DNA of 64,000 nt, taken from contig CAYNKA010000004.1 in assembly GCA_964397655.1 (NCBI GenBank), positions 186,001 through 250,000 of the forward strand, read 5' to 3'. The stretch comes from CAYNKA01 sp964397655 (GTDB lineage: Bacteria; Spirochaetota; Spirochaetia; DTKZ01). Each line of letters starts with the position of its first letter. The first letter of the stretch is position 1. The translations under genes were made by a program, and so were the position numbers. Below the pieces are notes generated by a model that saw nothing but the letters and a program-made list of their open reading frames with translations, ran no database searches and was not told where the DNA came from. Below, in pieces: positions 8,090-16,460 of this stretch.

Positions 8090-10012
8090 ATGAAAGGTGC
8101 CGTCGGATACGTTCGTATTCCGGCTCTCCTTGCCGGAAGTCTCGTTCTCGGGTTTTGCCTGTGCACCTGTTCCTCTTTCCTCGACTCGGGCGATACCGCC
8201 TCTTCCCGCGCGGCCGGCGTCGAGCTCAGGTACGGAACGACCGCGGTCGTCTCGGGCGGCTCCTTGAACGTCGGAAGCGCTCTCATCGGGACCCACAAGG
8301 ACCTCGCGTTCGCGATCAGGAACAAGGGCTCGAAATATCTCATGCTGTCGGGCAGCCCGGCGGTCGCCTTCGACGGAGAGGGCGCCTCGCAGTTCGTCCT
8401 GAAGACGGCCGACTTTCCCGCCATCCTTCCGGTAGGAGGGTACCTGCCCTTCAAGGTGCGTTTCACGCCGGCGTCGCTGGGGACGAAGCACGTGACGCTC
8501 CGGATCGAGTGCAACGACGGGTCGAACTCGGCGTTCAGGGTGACGGTGAGCTGCACCGCCGATCCGATCGCGGTGACCGGAATGGCCCTCAGCGAAACGG
8601 CGCATTCGTTGGCGGTTGGGACGACGTTCTGCCTATTCTGCACGGTGACGCCCGCGAATGCGACGTATTCGAGCGTGACCTGGTCGAGTTCGAACCCGGC
8701 CGCGGCCTCGGTATCGGAGGAGGGGCTCGTGACCGGGATTTCGGAGGGAGACTCCGTGATTACGGCGACTACGGAGGACGGGAGCCGTTCGGCGAGCTGC
8801 GCGGTGCTGGTGTATATCCCGGCGGTGAGCGGGGTCACTTTGAGTCCTTCGAACCTCGCGCTCACGGCCGGGGAGAGCGGGCAACTTACGGCCTCGGTCA
8901 CGCCGGGTGCGGCGAAGAACAAGAAGGTGAGCTGGACGAGTTCGGACCCGAGCAGGGCCGCGGTGTCGGCTTCGGGCCTCGTGACCGCCATCGCCGGGGG
9001 AAGCGCGACGATCACGGCGACGACCGAGGACGGGGGTTATGCGGCGGCCTGCCCGGTCAACGTGTATACCCCGACCTCGTGGGTCAACGTCGCGGCGAGT
9101 TCCTCCTCGCCCTTCACCGCGAGGCGTTATCATCAGAGCCTCGCCTACAACGGAAAGCTCTACGTGATCGCGGGAAACCGCAGCGACGACACGATCCTGA
9201 ACGACGTCTGGTCGTCGAGCGACGGCATAAACTGGACGAACATCCTGCCTCATACCGCGTCACCCGGAGCGACGCAGTTCCCGCAAAGAAGAAGTCACCG
9301 ATGCATCGTGTTCAAGGAAAAGATATGGGTGATCGGCGGCGAATTTTGGTCCGGGACGGAAATCCCGAAGAACGACGTCTGGTCCTCGGCCGACGGCGTC
9401 ACGTGGACGCAGGTTCTTGCGGACACCGCGACGCCCGGGCCGTCCCAGTTCGAGCGGCGGTGCAGGTTCTCCATGCTGACGGACGGCGATGCGATGTACA
9501 TCCTCGGCGGCGCCGGCGCAACGAGACTCGACGACGTATGGTCGTCCACGGACGGAGCGACCTGGACGCAGGTCAGGGCCGACGGAGCCGCGGGCGGTTT
9601 CGTAGCTCGAATCGATCACTCCAGTTTCAACCTGAACGGGACCTTCTACGTCCTGGCTGGTTCCGATACGGTCGGGGCCCTCGCCGATGTCTGGTCCTCC
9701 TCCGACAAGGGGGCGACCTGGACGAAACTCACGGACTCCGCCTTCCCGCCCCGCGCCTATCATGCATTTGCGTCCTACGGCGGCAAATTCTGGGTCGCGA
9801 GCGGTTTTCACGACTCCTACGTCGTCATGAACGACCTCTGGTCGTCGTCGGACGGGGTCGCGTGGACCGAGGTCCTGCCCGACGGCAACTCGGTTTTCCC
9901 GGGGCGTTTCAGTTCCACGATGACGGCTTTCGACAACAAGCTCTACATCATCGCCGGCGGTACCGGGTCTGGGCCGATGACCGCCATGAACGACGTCTGG
10001 CAGGTGCAGTGA
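8090..10012 (+). CDS. Kelch-repeat lipoprotein with ASH-type and two BIG2 domains (longer paralogue)
   Basis: The ATG at 8090 has GAGGA just upstream and opens a signal ending LCTC. Its 640 residues repeat the plan of the upstream gene: an ASH-type domain, then BIG2 domains, then Kelch blades. The difference is a second BIG2 domain (GVTLSPSNLALTAGESGQL, then GLVTAIAGGSATIT), accounting for most of the extra length. The Kelch part has five or six blades marked by NDVWSSSDGxxWT and ends NDVWQVQ, exactly as the neighbour does. The pair arose by tandem duplication and differ by domain gain or loss. Function is probably at the cell surface; no ligand can be predicted. Confidence 0.87.
   Translation: MKGAVGYVRIPALLAGSLVLGFCLCTCSSFLDSGDTASSRAAGVELRYGTTAVVSGGSLNVGSALIGTHKDLAFAIRNKGSKYLMLSGSPAVAFDGEGASQFVLKTADFPAILPVGGYLPFKVRFTPASLGTKHVTLRIECNDGSNSAFRVTVSCTADPIAVTGMALSETAHSLAVGTTFCLFCTVTPANATYSSVTWSSSNPAAASVSEEGLVTGISEGDSVITATTEDGSRSASCAVLVYIPAVSGVTLSPSNLALTAGESGQLTASVTPGAAKNKKVSWTSSDPSRAAVSASGLVTAIAGGSATITATTEDGGYAAACPVNVYTPTSWVNVAASSSSPFTARRYHQSLAYNGKLYVIAGNRSDDTILNDVWSSSDGINWTNILPHTASPGATQFPQRRSHRCIVFKEKIWVIGGEFWSGTEIPKNDVWSSADGVTWTQVLADTATPGPSQFERRCRFSMLTDGDAMYILGGAGATRLDDVWSSTDGATWTQVRADGAAGGFVARIDHSSFNLNGTFYVLAGSDTVGALADVWSSSDKGATWTKLTDSAFPPRAYHAFASYGGKFWVASGFHDSYVVMNDLWSSSDGVAWTEVLPDGNSVFPGRFSSTMTAFDNKLYIIAGGTGSGPMTAMNDVWQVQ
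8271..8430 (+). repeat. 160-bp block identical to 6508-6667 (copy 2)
   Basis: This is the second copy of the identical coding block described at 6508-6667. Identity stops abruptly at both ends, at C versus G on the left and C versus G on the right. Confidence 0.9.
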
Positions 10013-10036
10013 GGGCCCGGCGGGCGCGCCCTCCGC

Positions 10037-11200
10037 TCAGATCTTCCTCGCCATGATGACGCCCTCGATCTTCTGGATCTTTCCCATGAGGACGTCGGAA
10101 ATGTCGTCGTCGATGTCGATGATGTTGTAGGCGACGTCGTCCTTGTGCCGGTTGAGCAGGCCCGCGATGTTGATCTTCTCCTCCGCGAGGACGGTCGTGA
10201 TCTGGCCGACCATGTTCGGGATGTTCCGGTTCGCGACCACGATACGCTTCTTGTGGTTCTTCTCCATGGAGCAGTCCGGGAAGTTCACCGAGTGCTTCAC
10301 GTTCCCGGTCTCCAGGAAGGTCTTCACCTGGTTGGCCGCCATGACGGCGCAGTTCTCCTCGGCTTCCGGGGTGGAGGCCCCGAGATGGGGGATCGCGATG
10401 ATCCTCTCCTCCTTGAGGAGGTTCTCCTCCGGGAAGTCCGTCACGTAGCAGGCCACCTGTCCGGAGCGCAGGGCCTTGATGAGGTCCTCGTTGTTGACGA
10501 GGCCGCCGCGGGCGAAATTCATGATCCTGACCCCCTTCTTCATGACGGCGAAGCGTTCCGCGTTGAAGATGCCGCGCGTCTTGTCGTTCAGGGGGGTGTG
10601 GATCGTGATGTAGTCGCTCGCCCGGAGAAGGCTTTCGAGCCCCTCGGCGCGCTCGACGTCCCGGGACAGCCTCCACGCGGACTCGACCGAGATGAAGGGG
10701 TCGTAGCCGATCACCTTCATGCCGAGGCCGTGGGCGGCGTTCGACACCATGACGCCGATCGCTCCGAGGCCGATGACGCCGAGCGTCTTTCCGGCGAGCT
10801 CGGGGCCGGAGAAGCGCCCCTTCTCCTGCTCCACGATCTCCGGCACGTCGCCGCCCTTGCCCACGAGACTCTTCGTCCAGGCGATGCCCTCGCTCACCCT
10901 GCGCGATGAGATGAGCATGCCGGTGATCACGAGCTCCTTGACGCCGTTCGCGTTCGCGCCGGGCGTGTTGAAAACGACGATGCCCGCGTTCGTGCAGCGC
11001 TCCACGGGGATGTTGTTGGTCCCTGCTCCGGCCCGGGCTATGGCCTTGAGGCTCGGCGGGAACTGCAGGTCGTGAAGCGGGCTGCTTCTGACGATGATGG
11101 CGTCCGGATTCGAGAATTCGGACGCGATTTCGTACTCGTCGCGGGAAAAGACGTCGAGACCCTTCGCCGAGAGTTTGTTTACGGTCTGTATCCTGTACAT
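10037..11200 (-). CDS. serA: D-3-phosphoglycerate dehydrogenase
   Basis: This 387-residue enzyme should oxidise 3-phosphoglycerate to 3-phosphohydroxypyruvate with NAD, the first step of serine synthesis. The substrate and Rossmann domains show AGAGTNNIPVERC, the nucleotide motif GVIGLGAIG, the catalytic region MNFARGGLVNN and the catalytic His in PHLGASTPEAEENCA. The C-terminus (KKRIVVANRNIPNMVGQITTVL onward) is an ACT domain, the usual site of feedback control by serine. It lies 2 bp downstream of serC and ends the rex-serC-serA operon. Convergent with the Kelch lipoprotein gene, from which it is separated by 24 bp of GC-rich sequence. Confidence 0.95.
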   Translation of the reverse strand: MYRIQTVNKLSAKGLDVFSRDEYEIASEFSNPDAIIVRSSPLHDLQFPPSLKAIARAGAGTNNIPVERCTNAGIVVFNTPGANANGVKELVITGMLISSRRVSEGIAWTKSLVGKGGDVPEIVEQEKGRFSGPELAGKTLGVIGLGAIGVMVSNAAHGLGMKVIGYDPFISVESAWRLSRDVERAEGLESLLRASDYITIHTPLNDKTRGIFNAERFAVMKKGVRIMNFARGGLVNNEDLIKALRSGQVACYVTDFPEENLLKEERIIAIPHLGASTPEAEENCAVMAANQVKTFLETGNVKHSVNFPDCSMEKNHKKRIVVANRNIPNMVGQITTVLAEEKINIAGLLNRHKDDVAYNIIDIDDDISDVLMGKIQKIEGVIMARKI

Positions 11201-11202
11201 GG

Positions 11203-12291
11203 TCAGGCTCCTTTTCCAGCGTTTCTCGCCTCGAAGTCCTTCATGAACTCGACGAGCTTCCTCACGCCCTCGACGGGCATCGCGTTGTAGATGCTCGCCC
11301 TCATGCCGCCCACGAGGCGGTGCCCCTTCAGGTTGACGAGGCCCTTCGCCTCGGCCTCGGCCGTGAAGGGTTTGGAGTATTTTTCGTCCGGCAGGACGAA
11401 GGTCACGTTCATGAGGGAACGGTGAGCCTTCTCGGCCGTGCCTCGGTAGAATTTCGATTCGTCGAGGAAGTCGTAGAGGATTTTAGCCTTCTCCCGGTTG
11501 ATCGCGTGGACGGCCGGAAGCCCTCCCGCAGCCTTGAGTTCCTCGAGCACGAGCTTCATGACGTAGATGCTGTAACATGGCGGCGTGTTGTACAGCGAGC
11601 CGTTTTCGGCGTGGATGTCGTAACGGAGCATCGTAGGCGTGCTCGGCCGGTGCCTGCCCAGGAGATCCTTGCGGACGATCACGACCGTCACCCCGGCGGG
11701 CGCCAGGTTCTTCTGCGCCCCCGCGAAGAGCAGGCCGAATTTTTTCACGTCGATGGGCTCGGACAGGATGTTGCTCGAGATGTCGGCCGCGAGAACGGTT
11801 TTTCCGGTCTCGGGAAGCTTCGTGTACCGCGTGCCGAAGAGCGTGTTGTTCATCGTGATGTAGTAGTAGGAGGCTCCGGGGGACGGAGGAGGAGTCTCGG
11901 GTATGTACGTGTAGTTCTTGTCCTTCGAGCTCGCGACCGTGTTCACGGTGCCGTAGCGGGCTGCCTCCTCGGCGGCCTTTTTCGCCCAGATTCCGGTCTC
12001 GACATAGTCGGCCGACCCTCCTTCGGGCAGGAGGTTCAGGGGAACCATGGAAAACTGCAGGGACCCTCCGCCTTGCAGGAAAAGGACCGCGTATTCGTCG
12101 CCGACGGAGAGGAGTTCCCTGAGCAGGGCCTCGGTCTCGCGGATGATTCCCTCGAAGACGGGGGACCGATGGCTCATTTCCATGACTGATTGGCCCGATC
12201 CCCGATAGTCGAGCATTTCCTCCGCCGCTTTTTTCAGCACCGTTTCGGGCAGAATCGAGGGGCCGGCCGAAAAATTGTACACTCTGCTCAT
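11203..12291 (-). CDS. serC: Phosphoserine aminotransferase
   Basis: The 362-residue protein begins MSRVYNFSAGPSILPETVL, a hallmark of SerC, and contains FLQGGGSLQFSMVPLNLL and LLFAGAQKNLAPAGVTVVIV, the latter with the PLP lysine (AQKN). It converts 3-phosphohydroxypyruvate and glutamate to phosphoserine, the step after SerA. In bacteria the same enzyme also serves pyridoxal phosphate synthesis. The gene starts 4 bp after rex stops and ends 2 bp before serA starts, so the three are one transcript. No serB is in the window. Confidence 0.96.
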   Translation of the reverse strand: MSRVYNFSAGPSILPETVLKKAAEEMLDYRGSGQSVMEMSHRSPVFEGIIRETEALLRELLSVGDEYAVLFLQGGGSLQFSMVPLNLLPEGGSADYVETGIWAKKAAEEAARYGTVNTVASSKDKNYTYIPETPPPSPGASYYYITMNNTLFGTRYTKLPETGKTVLAADISSNILSEPIDVKKFGLLFAGAQKNLAPAGVTVVIVRKDLLGRHRPSTPTMLRYDIHAENGSLYNTPPCYSIYVMKLVLEELKAAGGLPAVHAINREKAKILYDFLDESKFYRGTAEKAHRSLMNVTFVLPDEKYSKPFTAEAEAKGLVNLKGHRLVGGMRASIYNAMPVEGVRKLVEFMKDFEARNAGKGA

Positions 12292-12295
12292 TTCG

Positions 12296-12967
12296 TCACA
12301 CTCCTTGCATGAAAAGATGGGCCGAGAGGGCGTGGAGCTCTCCGGCGAGGGATACGTTGCGTATGAGAACGCCCGTCGCGCCCGGCGAAAGGGCCACGGG
12401 GGCGAAATTCACGATGCCGCGGACGCCGCCCGAGATGAGGCGGTTGGCCGTGTCCTGGGCCGCGGCCTCGGGGACCGCGATGATGCCGAGGTCGATGCCT
12501 TTCTCCTTCACGACCCGGACGATCTCCCGGGAATGGAAGAGGGGGACGGAGGTTTGGAGCAGCTCGAGCCTGTTGACGCTGGAATCGAAGGCCGCGGCGA
12601 GGATGTATGCGCCGTCTTCCTCGGTCATTCGGTGGAGGATCGCGCTCCCGAGTCTTCCGAGGCCCGCGAGGCAGGCCGTTCTGGGCCTGTCCAGCCCGAG
12701 GCCGACGCGAAGGGCCTCCTTCAGCCTACCGGCGTCGTACCCGCGCTCGGAGCCGGCCGCAGCCAAAAGACGTTCCGTCTCTCCTCCGTCCCCGAGAGTC
12801 TTCAGGATGCTGAGGTCCTTGCGTACGGTGTGCGGCTCCTCGCCGAGGAGTCGGCCGAGCTCGGCGGACGAGAGGCGATCCTTTCCTTCCTCCGTCCCCG
12901 AAAAGCGGCAGAGGATGGTGTATAAGCGGCTGAGCCGCTCGATGACCGGCCCATGGACGACAGGCAC
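12296..12967 (-). CDS. rex: Redox-sensing transcriptional repressor Rex
   Basis: Rex senses the NADH/NAD ratio and leaves DNA when NADH is high. The protein has a winged-helix N-terminus (SSAELGRLLGEEPHTVRKDLSIL) and a Rossmann domain with the motif CLAGLGRLGSAIL, then GIDLGIIAVP and a C-terminal helix of the type that swaps between subunits. I choose the GTG at 12967 because AAGGAG lies 9 nt before it; an in-frame GTG at 12985 is also possible. A near-consensus Rex box sits just upstream, overlapping the predicted transcription start, so the gene should repress itself and the downstream serC and serA. Such linkage makes serine synthesis redox-responsive. Confidence 0.93.
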   Translation of the reverse strand: MPVVHGPVIERLSRLYTILCRFSGTEEGKDRLSSAELGRLLGEEPHTVRKDLSILKTLGDGGETERLLAAAGSERGYDAGRLKEALRVGLGLDRPRTACLAGLGRLGSAILHRMTEEDGAYILAAAFDSSVNRLELLQTSVPLFHSREIVRVVKEKGIDLGIIAVPEAAAQDTANRLISGGVRGIVNFAPVALSPGATGVLIRNVSLAGELHALSAHLFMQGV

Positions 12968-12986
12968 GACGGAATACTCCTTCACA

Positions 12987-13010
12987 TAGCTGTGAAATAT
13001 TTCACAGCTA
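12987..13010 (-). promoter_or_regulatory. Rex operator
   Basis: A perfect 24-bp palindrome has arms TAGCTGTGAAAT and ATTTCACAGCTA. Its core, CTGTGAA then four bases then TTCACAG, matches the known Rex consensus TTGTGAA-N4-TTCACAA apart from the outermost bases. It lies directly downstream of the -10 box of the rex promoter and upstream of rex itself. Confidence 0.88.
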
Positions 13011-13038
13011 TGATAGCAGAAAACGAACTCTGCGTCAA
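13010..13038 (-). promoter_or_regulatory. Promoter of the rex-serC-serA operon
   Basis: On the minus strand TTGACG (13038-13033) and TATCAT (13015-13010) are 17 bp apart. Transcription would start inside the Rex operator, so bound Rex should exclude polymerase. Confidence 0.75.
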
Positions 13039-13078
13039 GGGAAGCTGGGAATCGAAACCGGGGGCGCCGCGGGAAGGG

Positions 13079-14374
13079 CTATGCTTTGAGCGTATAGGCG
13101 GTGATTTTTTCGGCCTTACCCTTGAGGCTGAGCTCGCCGAGGCGGACGAGGGTCCGTCGAACCTCCTCGGGAAGGGCGAGATAGGCGGATTCGCTCACGA
13201 GAAGGCGGACGCCGAATTCCTTGCAGGCGGATTCCAGCCGGGAGGCCGTGTTCACCGCGTCGCCGATGACGGTGAAATTCCGCCGGTCCGGGCTTCCGAT
13301 GTCGCCGAGGATCGCTTCGCCGCTGTTGATGCCGATTCTGAGGTCTTCGATGACCGGAAGACCCGCTCTCGCGAGTTCGGCCCGGAGTTCGGGGAGCTCC
13401 GCGAGGATAGCCCGTGCGCAGGCGACCGCGTCTTCGGCCTCCGTTTCGGGCCTTTTCATACCGAAGATGACCATGATCGCGTCGCCGATGAACTTGTCGA
13501 TGACGCCGCCGGATTGCACGATGATCGAGTCCCAGCGCGAGAACGCCGCGTTGAGCATGGCGGTCACGGCTTCGGCGTCAGCCCGCTCCGTGGTCGAGGT
13601 GAAATTCTTGATATCCGCGAAGAGGATGCAGAGGGTCCTCCGCTCGCTCTTCGCCCCGCCGGAGAGGACGATCCGGTCCCTGATGTTCTTGTCCACGTAG
13701 CGGCCGAAGAGGTCGTTCAGCGTTTCCTTGAGCGCGACGATCTTCACCCGCCCGATGGACAGGGTGAGGGCGAGGAGGATTCCCCCGATGACCGCGTAGA
13801 CGTGGGCGGGGTCCCGGAAGAAGATGTCGAGAGCGGGCAGCAGGTTCCGTACGTTCAGGCCTTCCTGCGCCTGCCGGGCCGTGTAGCGTCCCGCGTCCAG
13901 TTCCTCCCGGATCGTGAGCTGGAGGTCGAAATAAAAATAGACGAACAGGAAGATGACCACGTTCAGGGTCGTGACGACGAACTCCAGGACCTGCTTCGTC
14001 CTGCGGTCCTTCACGATCAGGAACCATGCCTGGAGCGCGCCGGTGAGGAGCGAGAATACCCAGAAGAACAGATGGGCGGTGTTGAGGAGGAAGTCGGCCT
14101 CGTCTCGCGACTCGATGATCGTGTAGATGAGGGGCGCGAGCAGGGACCCGAGAAAGCGAGGCAGGGGCTTCGTGCCGAACTTCGCGAGCAGGGAGGTCTG
14201 CAGCACCAGGATGAAGAGAAGCAGGGTATGGCCGAAATCGGAAAAATACCCGAGTTTCGTCCAGGCGAAATTCATGATGATGTAGAACAGGGCGTATTGG
14301 CCGGAATAGAGGAGAAGCTCGTCGAAGAAGCGGCCGAAGGACCCCGTCCGTCTGATCGAATCCTCGTTGTGCAT
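13079..14374 (-). CDS. Class III adenylate/guanylate cyclase with six predicted membrane segments
   Basis: The 431-residue protein has about six hydrophobic segments in residues 20-240 and a cytoplasmic class III cyclase domain after that. The domain shows the metal-binding ILFADIKNFTSTTER, the IDKFIGDAIMVIFG strand, and NFTVIGDAVNTASRLE with the transition-state residues. The Lys in DKF and the Asp in IGDAVN favour ATP over GTP, so the product is probably cAMP. The ATG at 14374 has no Shine-Dalgarno site but follows a promoter -10 box by 7 nt, suggesting a leaderless mRNA. The long upstream reading frame over the divergent dehydrogenase gene is not coding. The input sensed by the membrane part is unknown. 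Confidence 0.9.
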   Translation of the reverse strand: MHNEDSIRRTGSFGRFFDELLLYSGQYALFYIIMNFAWTKLGYFSDFGHTLLLFILVLQTSLLAKFGTKPLPRFLGSLLAPLIYTIIESRDEADFLLNTAHLFFWVFSLLTGALQAWFLIVKDRRTKQVLEFVVTTLNVVIFLFVYFYFDLQLTIREELDAGRYTARQAQEGLNVRNLLPALDIFFRDPAHVYAVIGGILLALTLSIGRVKIVALKETLNDLFGRYVDKNIRDRIVLSGGAKSERRTLCILFADIKNFTSTTERADAEAVTAMLNAAFSRWDSIIVQSGGVIDKFIGDAIMVIFGMKRPETEAEDAVACARAILAELPELRAELARAGLPVIEDLRIGINSGEAILGDIGSPDRRNFTVIGDAVNTASRLESACKEFGVRLLVSESAYLALPEEVRRTLVRLGELSLKGKAEKITAYTLKA

Positions 14375-14381
14375 GATATAG

Positions 14382-14410
14382 AGTGTAATGCATGTCGACG
14401 GAAGTATGAA
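14382..14410 (-). promoter_or_regulatory. Leaderless-type promoter of the cyclase gene
   Basis: TTCATA (14410-14405) and TACACT (14387-14382) on the minus strand are 17 bp apart, and the ATG follows the -10 box by 7 nt. The -35 is weak (four of six consensus bases). Confidence 0.5.
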
Positions 14411-14474
14411 CACGAAAAAATTCACGGTCCCCGGCGTTCTCGGGTTACAATACGATGAAAAGGAGCGGCCTACC

Positions 14475-15467
14475 ATGGAGAAAGACGCGTACCCGAGGGA
14501 TCTTCTTCTTCGGATGTTCGAGGACATGCTGAGGATCAGGAAATTCGAGACGAAACTGACCGAGTTTTTCGCGAAGGGCTTGCTCGCCGGCAACATCCAC
14601 ACCTGCATCGGCCAGGAGGCGACGGTCGTCGGAGCCTGCCGGGCACTGGAGAAGGGAGACTTCATCACCTCGACGCACCGAGGCCACGGGCACTGCATCG
14701 CGAAGGGGGCGAAGACCGACAGGATGATGGCCGAGCTTTTCGGAAAGTCCACCGGTTATTGCCGCGGAAAGGGCGGTTCGATGCACGTGGCGGACCTCGG
14801 TCTCGGGATTCTCGGCGCGAACGGCATCGTGGGAGCGGGGCTTCCGCTCGCGACGGGCTCGGGCCTGGCCTCCAAGATCAGGAGGACCGGCGAGGTGACC
14901 GTGGCCTTTTTCGGCGACGGGGCGTCGAACCACGGGACCTTCCACGAGTCGGTCAACATGGCGGCCGCGTGGAAGCTCCCCGTAGTCTACCTCTGCGAGA
15001 ACAACCAATACGCCGTATCGGTGAACATCGCCTCGGTCACGAACACGGACACGATCGCGGTGCGGGCCGGGGCCTACGGCATTCCCGGCGTGACCGTGGA
15101 CGGAAACGACGTGCTCGCTGTGTACGAAGCGGTGAAGCGAGCGGCGGCCCGCGCCCGCGGAGGCGAGGGCCCGACCCTCGTGGAATGCAGGACCTACCGC
15201 ATGCGCGGCCACTACGAGGGGGACCCCGCGACCTACCGCCCGAAGGAGGTCACCGAGGAGTGGAGGAAAAAGGATCCCATCGAACGTCTCCGCGCGCTGC
15301 TTCTCGCCTCCGGCACGAAGGAGGAAGAACTCGCCGCCGTGGACGAGACCCTGGACGGTGAGATCGAGGAGGCCTGCCGCTTCGCCGCGGACTCTCCTTA
15401 TCCTGACGCCGAGGAGGCGACGAAGGACGTGTACACCTCGGACAACGAAAGGAGCGTGGCGCGATGA
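14475..15467 (+). CDS. acoA: Thiamine-diphosphate dehydrogenase E1 alpha, acetoin/pyruvate type
   Basis: The 330-residue protein is the alpha subunit of a 2-oxo acid or acetoin dehydrogenase E1. The thiamine diphosphate motif begins GDGASNHGTFHESVNMAA and closes with LCENNQYAVS. Other family phrases are GNIHTCIGQEATVVGA and STHRGHGHCIAKG. The last phrases are closer to AcoA of acetoin dehydrogenase than to classical PdhA, but sequence alone does not settle the substrate. The ATG at 14475 follows AAAAGGAGCGG. The gene overlaps the next one by 4 bp and starts an operon with E1 beta and E2. No lipoamide dehydrogenase (E3) is encoded here. Confidence 0.88.
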   Translation: MEKDAYPRDLLLRMFEDMLRIRKFETKLTEFFAKGLLAGNIHTCIGQEATVVGACRALEKGDFITSTHRGHGHCIAKGAKTDRMMAELFGKSTGYCRGKGGSMHVADLGLGILGANGIVGAGLPLATGSGLASKIRRTGEVTVAFFGDGASNHGTFHESVNMAAAWKLPVVYLCENNQYAVSVNIASVTNTDTIAVRAGAYGIPGVTVDGNDVLAVYEAVKRAAARARGGEGPTLVECRTYRMRGHYEGDPATYRPKEVTEEWRKKDPIERLRALLLASGTKEEELAAVDETLDGEIEEACRFAADSPYPDAEEATKDVYTSDNERSVAR

Positions 15468-16447
15468 AGAAACTCAGCATGAGCAAGGCCATCAGGGAGG
15501 CGATGCGCGAGGAGATGATTCGGGACGGAAACGTCATCATGGTCGGCGAGGACCTGGGGAAACTGGGGAGCCCCTTCGGCATCACGCTCGGGTTCCTCGA
15601 CGAATTCGGCCCGGACCGGGTCGTCGAGACGCCGATCTGCGAGTCCGGCTTCACCGGGATGGCGGTGGGCGCCGCGATGCGGGGACTCAGGCCCGTCGTC
15701 GAGCTCATGTACGTGGACTTCATCGGCGTGGCCATGGACCCCGTCATGAACCAGGCCGCGAAGATGCGCTACATGACCGGCGGCCAGGTGAGCATCCCGA
15801 TGGTTATCCGGACCCCCATGGGGGCCGGGAGGCGGAACGCGGGGCAGCATTCCCAGTGTCTCGAACCGCTCTTCACCCATATCCCGGGGCTCAAGGTCGT
15901 GAGCCCGTCGACCCCGGCGGACGCGAAGGGCCTTATGAAGTCGGCCATTCGCGACGACGATCCCGTCGTCTTCATGGAGCACAAGCTGCTCTACGCCCGG
16001 GTCGACGACGTCCCCGAGGACGAATACGTCATTCCCCTCGGCCTCGCCGACGTCAAGCGCGAGGGCAGGGACGTCAGCATCATCACCTGGTCCCGCCAGG
16101 TCCTCTTCGCCCTCGAAGCCGCGGCGGAGCTCGAGAAATCGGGCGTGGACGCCGAGGTGCTCGACCTCAGGACCCTCGTTCCCCTGGACTGGGAAGCCGT
16201 GAGGAAGACCGTGAGCAAGACCCACAACGTGGTCGTCGTGCAGGAGGGCTACAGGAGGAGCGGCTACGCCGGCGAGCTGGCCGCGCAGATCGGGGAGGAG
16301 CTCTTCGACGAGCTGGATTCGCCGGTGACGCGGGTCGGGGGACTCAACACTCCGGCTCCCTTCAGCCCGCCGCTGGAGGACGTCTTCTTTCCGCATCCCG
16401 GCGACATCGTCGTGGCGGTGAGGCGCGTGCTCGACCTGAACGATTGA
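15464..16447 (+). CDS. acoB: Thiamine-diphosphate dehydrogenase E1 beta
   Basis: This 327-residue subunit partners the E1 alpha encoded just upstream; the ATGA overlap at 15464-15467 couples their translation. Characteristic stretches are MVGEDLGKLGSPFGIT, RVVETPICESGFTGMAVGAAMRGLRPV, SQCLEPLFTHIPGLKVVSP and DLRTLVPLDWEAVRKTV. Together the subunits decarboxylate the 2-oxo acid, or cleave acetoin, on thiamine diphosphate and pass the acyl group to the lipoyl arm of E2. The length fits PdhB/AcoB. Confidence 0.92.
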   Translation: MKKLSMSKAIREAMREEMIRDGNVIMVGEDLGKLGSPFGITLGFLDEFGPDRVVETPICESGFTGMAVGAAMRGLRPVVELMYVDFIGVAMDPVMNQAAKMRYMTGGQVSIPMVIRTPMGAGRRNAGQHSQCLEPLFTHIPGLKVVSPSTPADAKGLMKSAIRDDDPVVFMEHKLLYARVDDVPEDEYVIPLGLADVKREGRDVSIITWSRQVLFALEAAAELEKSGVDAEVLDLRTLVPLDWEAVRKTVSKTHNVVVVQEGYRRSGYAGELAAQIGEELFDELDSPVTRVGGLNTPAPFSPPLEDVFFPHPGDIVVAVRRVLDLND

Positions 16448-16460
16448 CGAAGGGGGAACC

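Noticed and set aside
10011..10033. GC-rich hairpin after the second Kelch gene
   Set aside because: Arms GAGGGC and GCCCTC exist but there is no U-run, and the coding end overlaps the stem, so a terminator call is not supported.
13079..14752. Longer N-terminus for the cyclase from 14752
   Set aside because: It would overlap the divergent dehydrogenase gene by nearly 300 bp and cross the promoter; the ATG at 14374 fits a -10 box 7 nt upstream.
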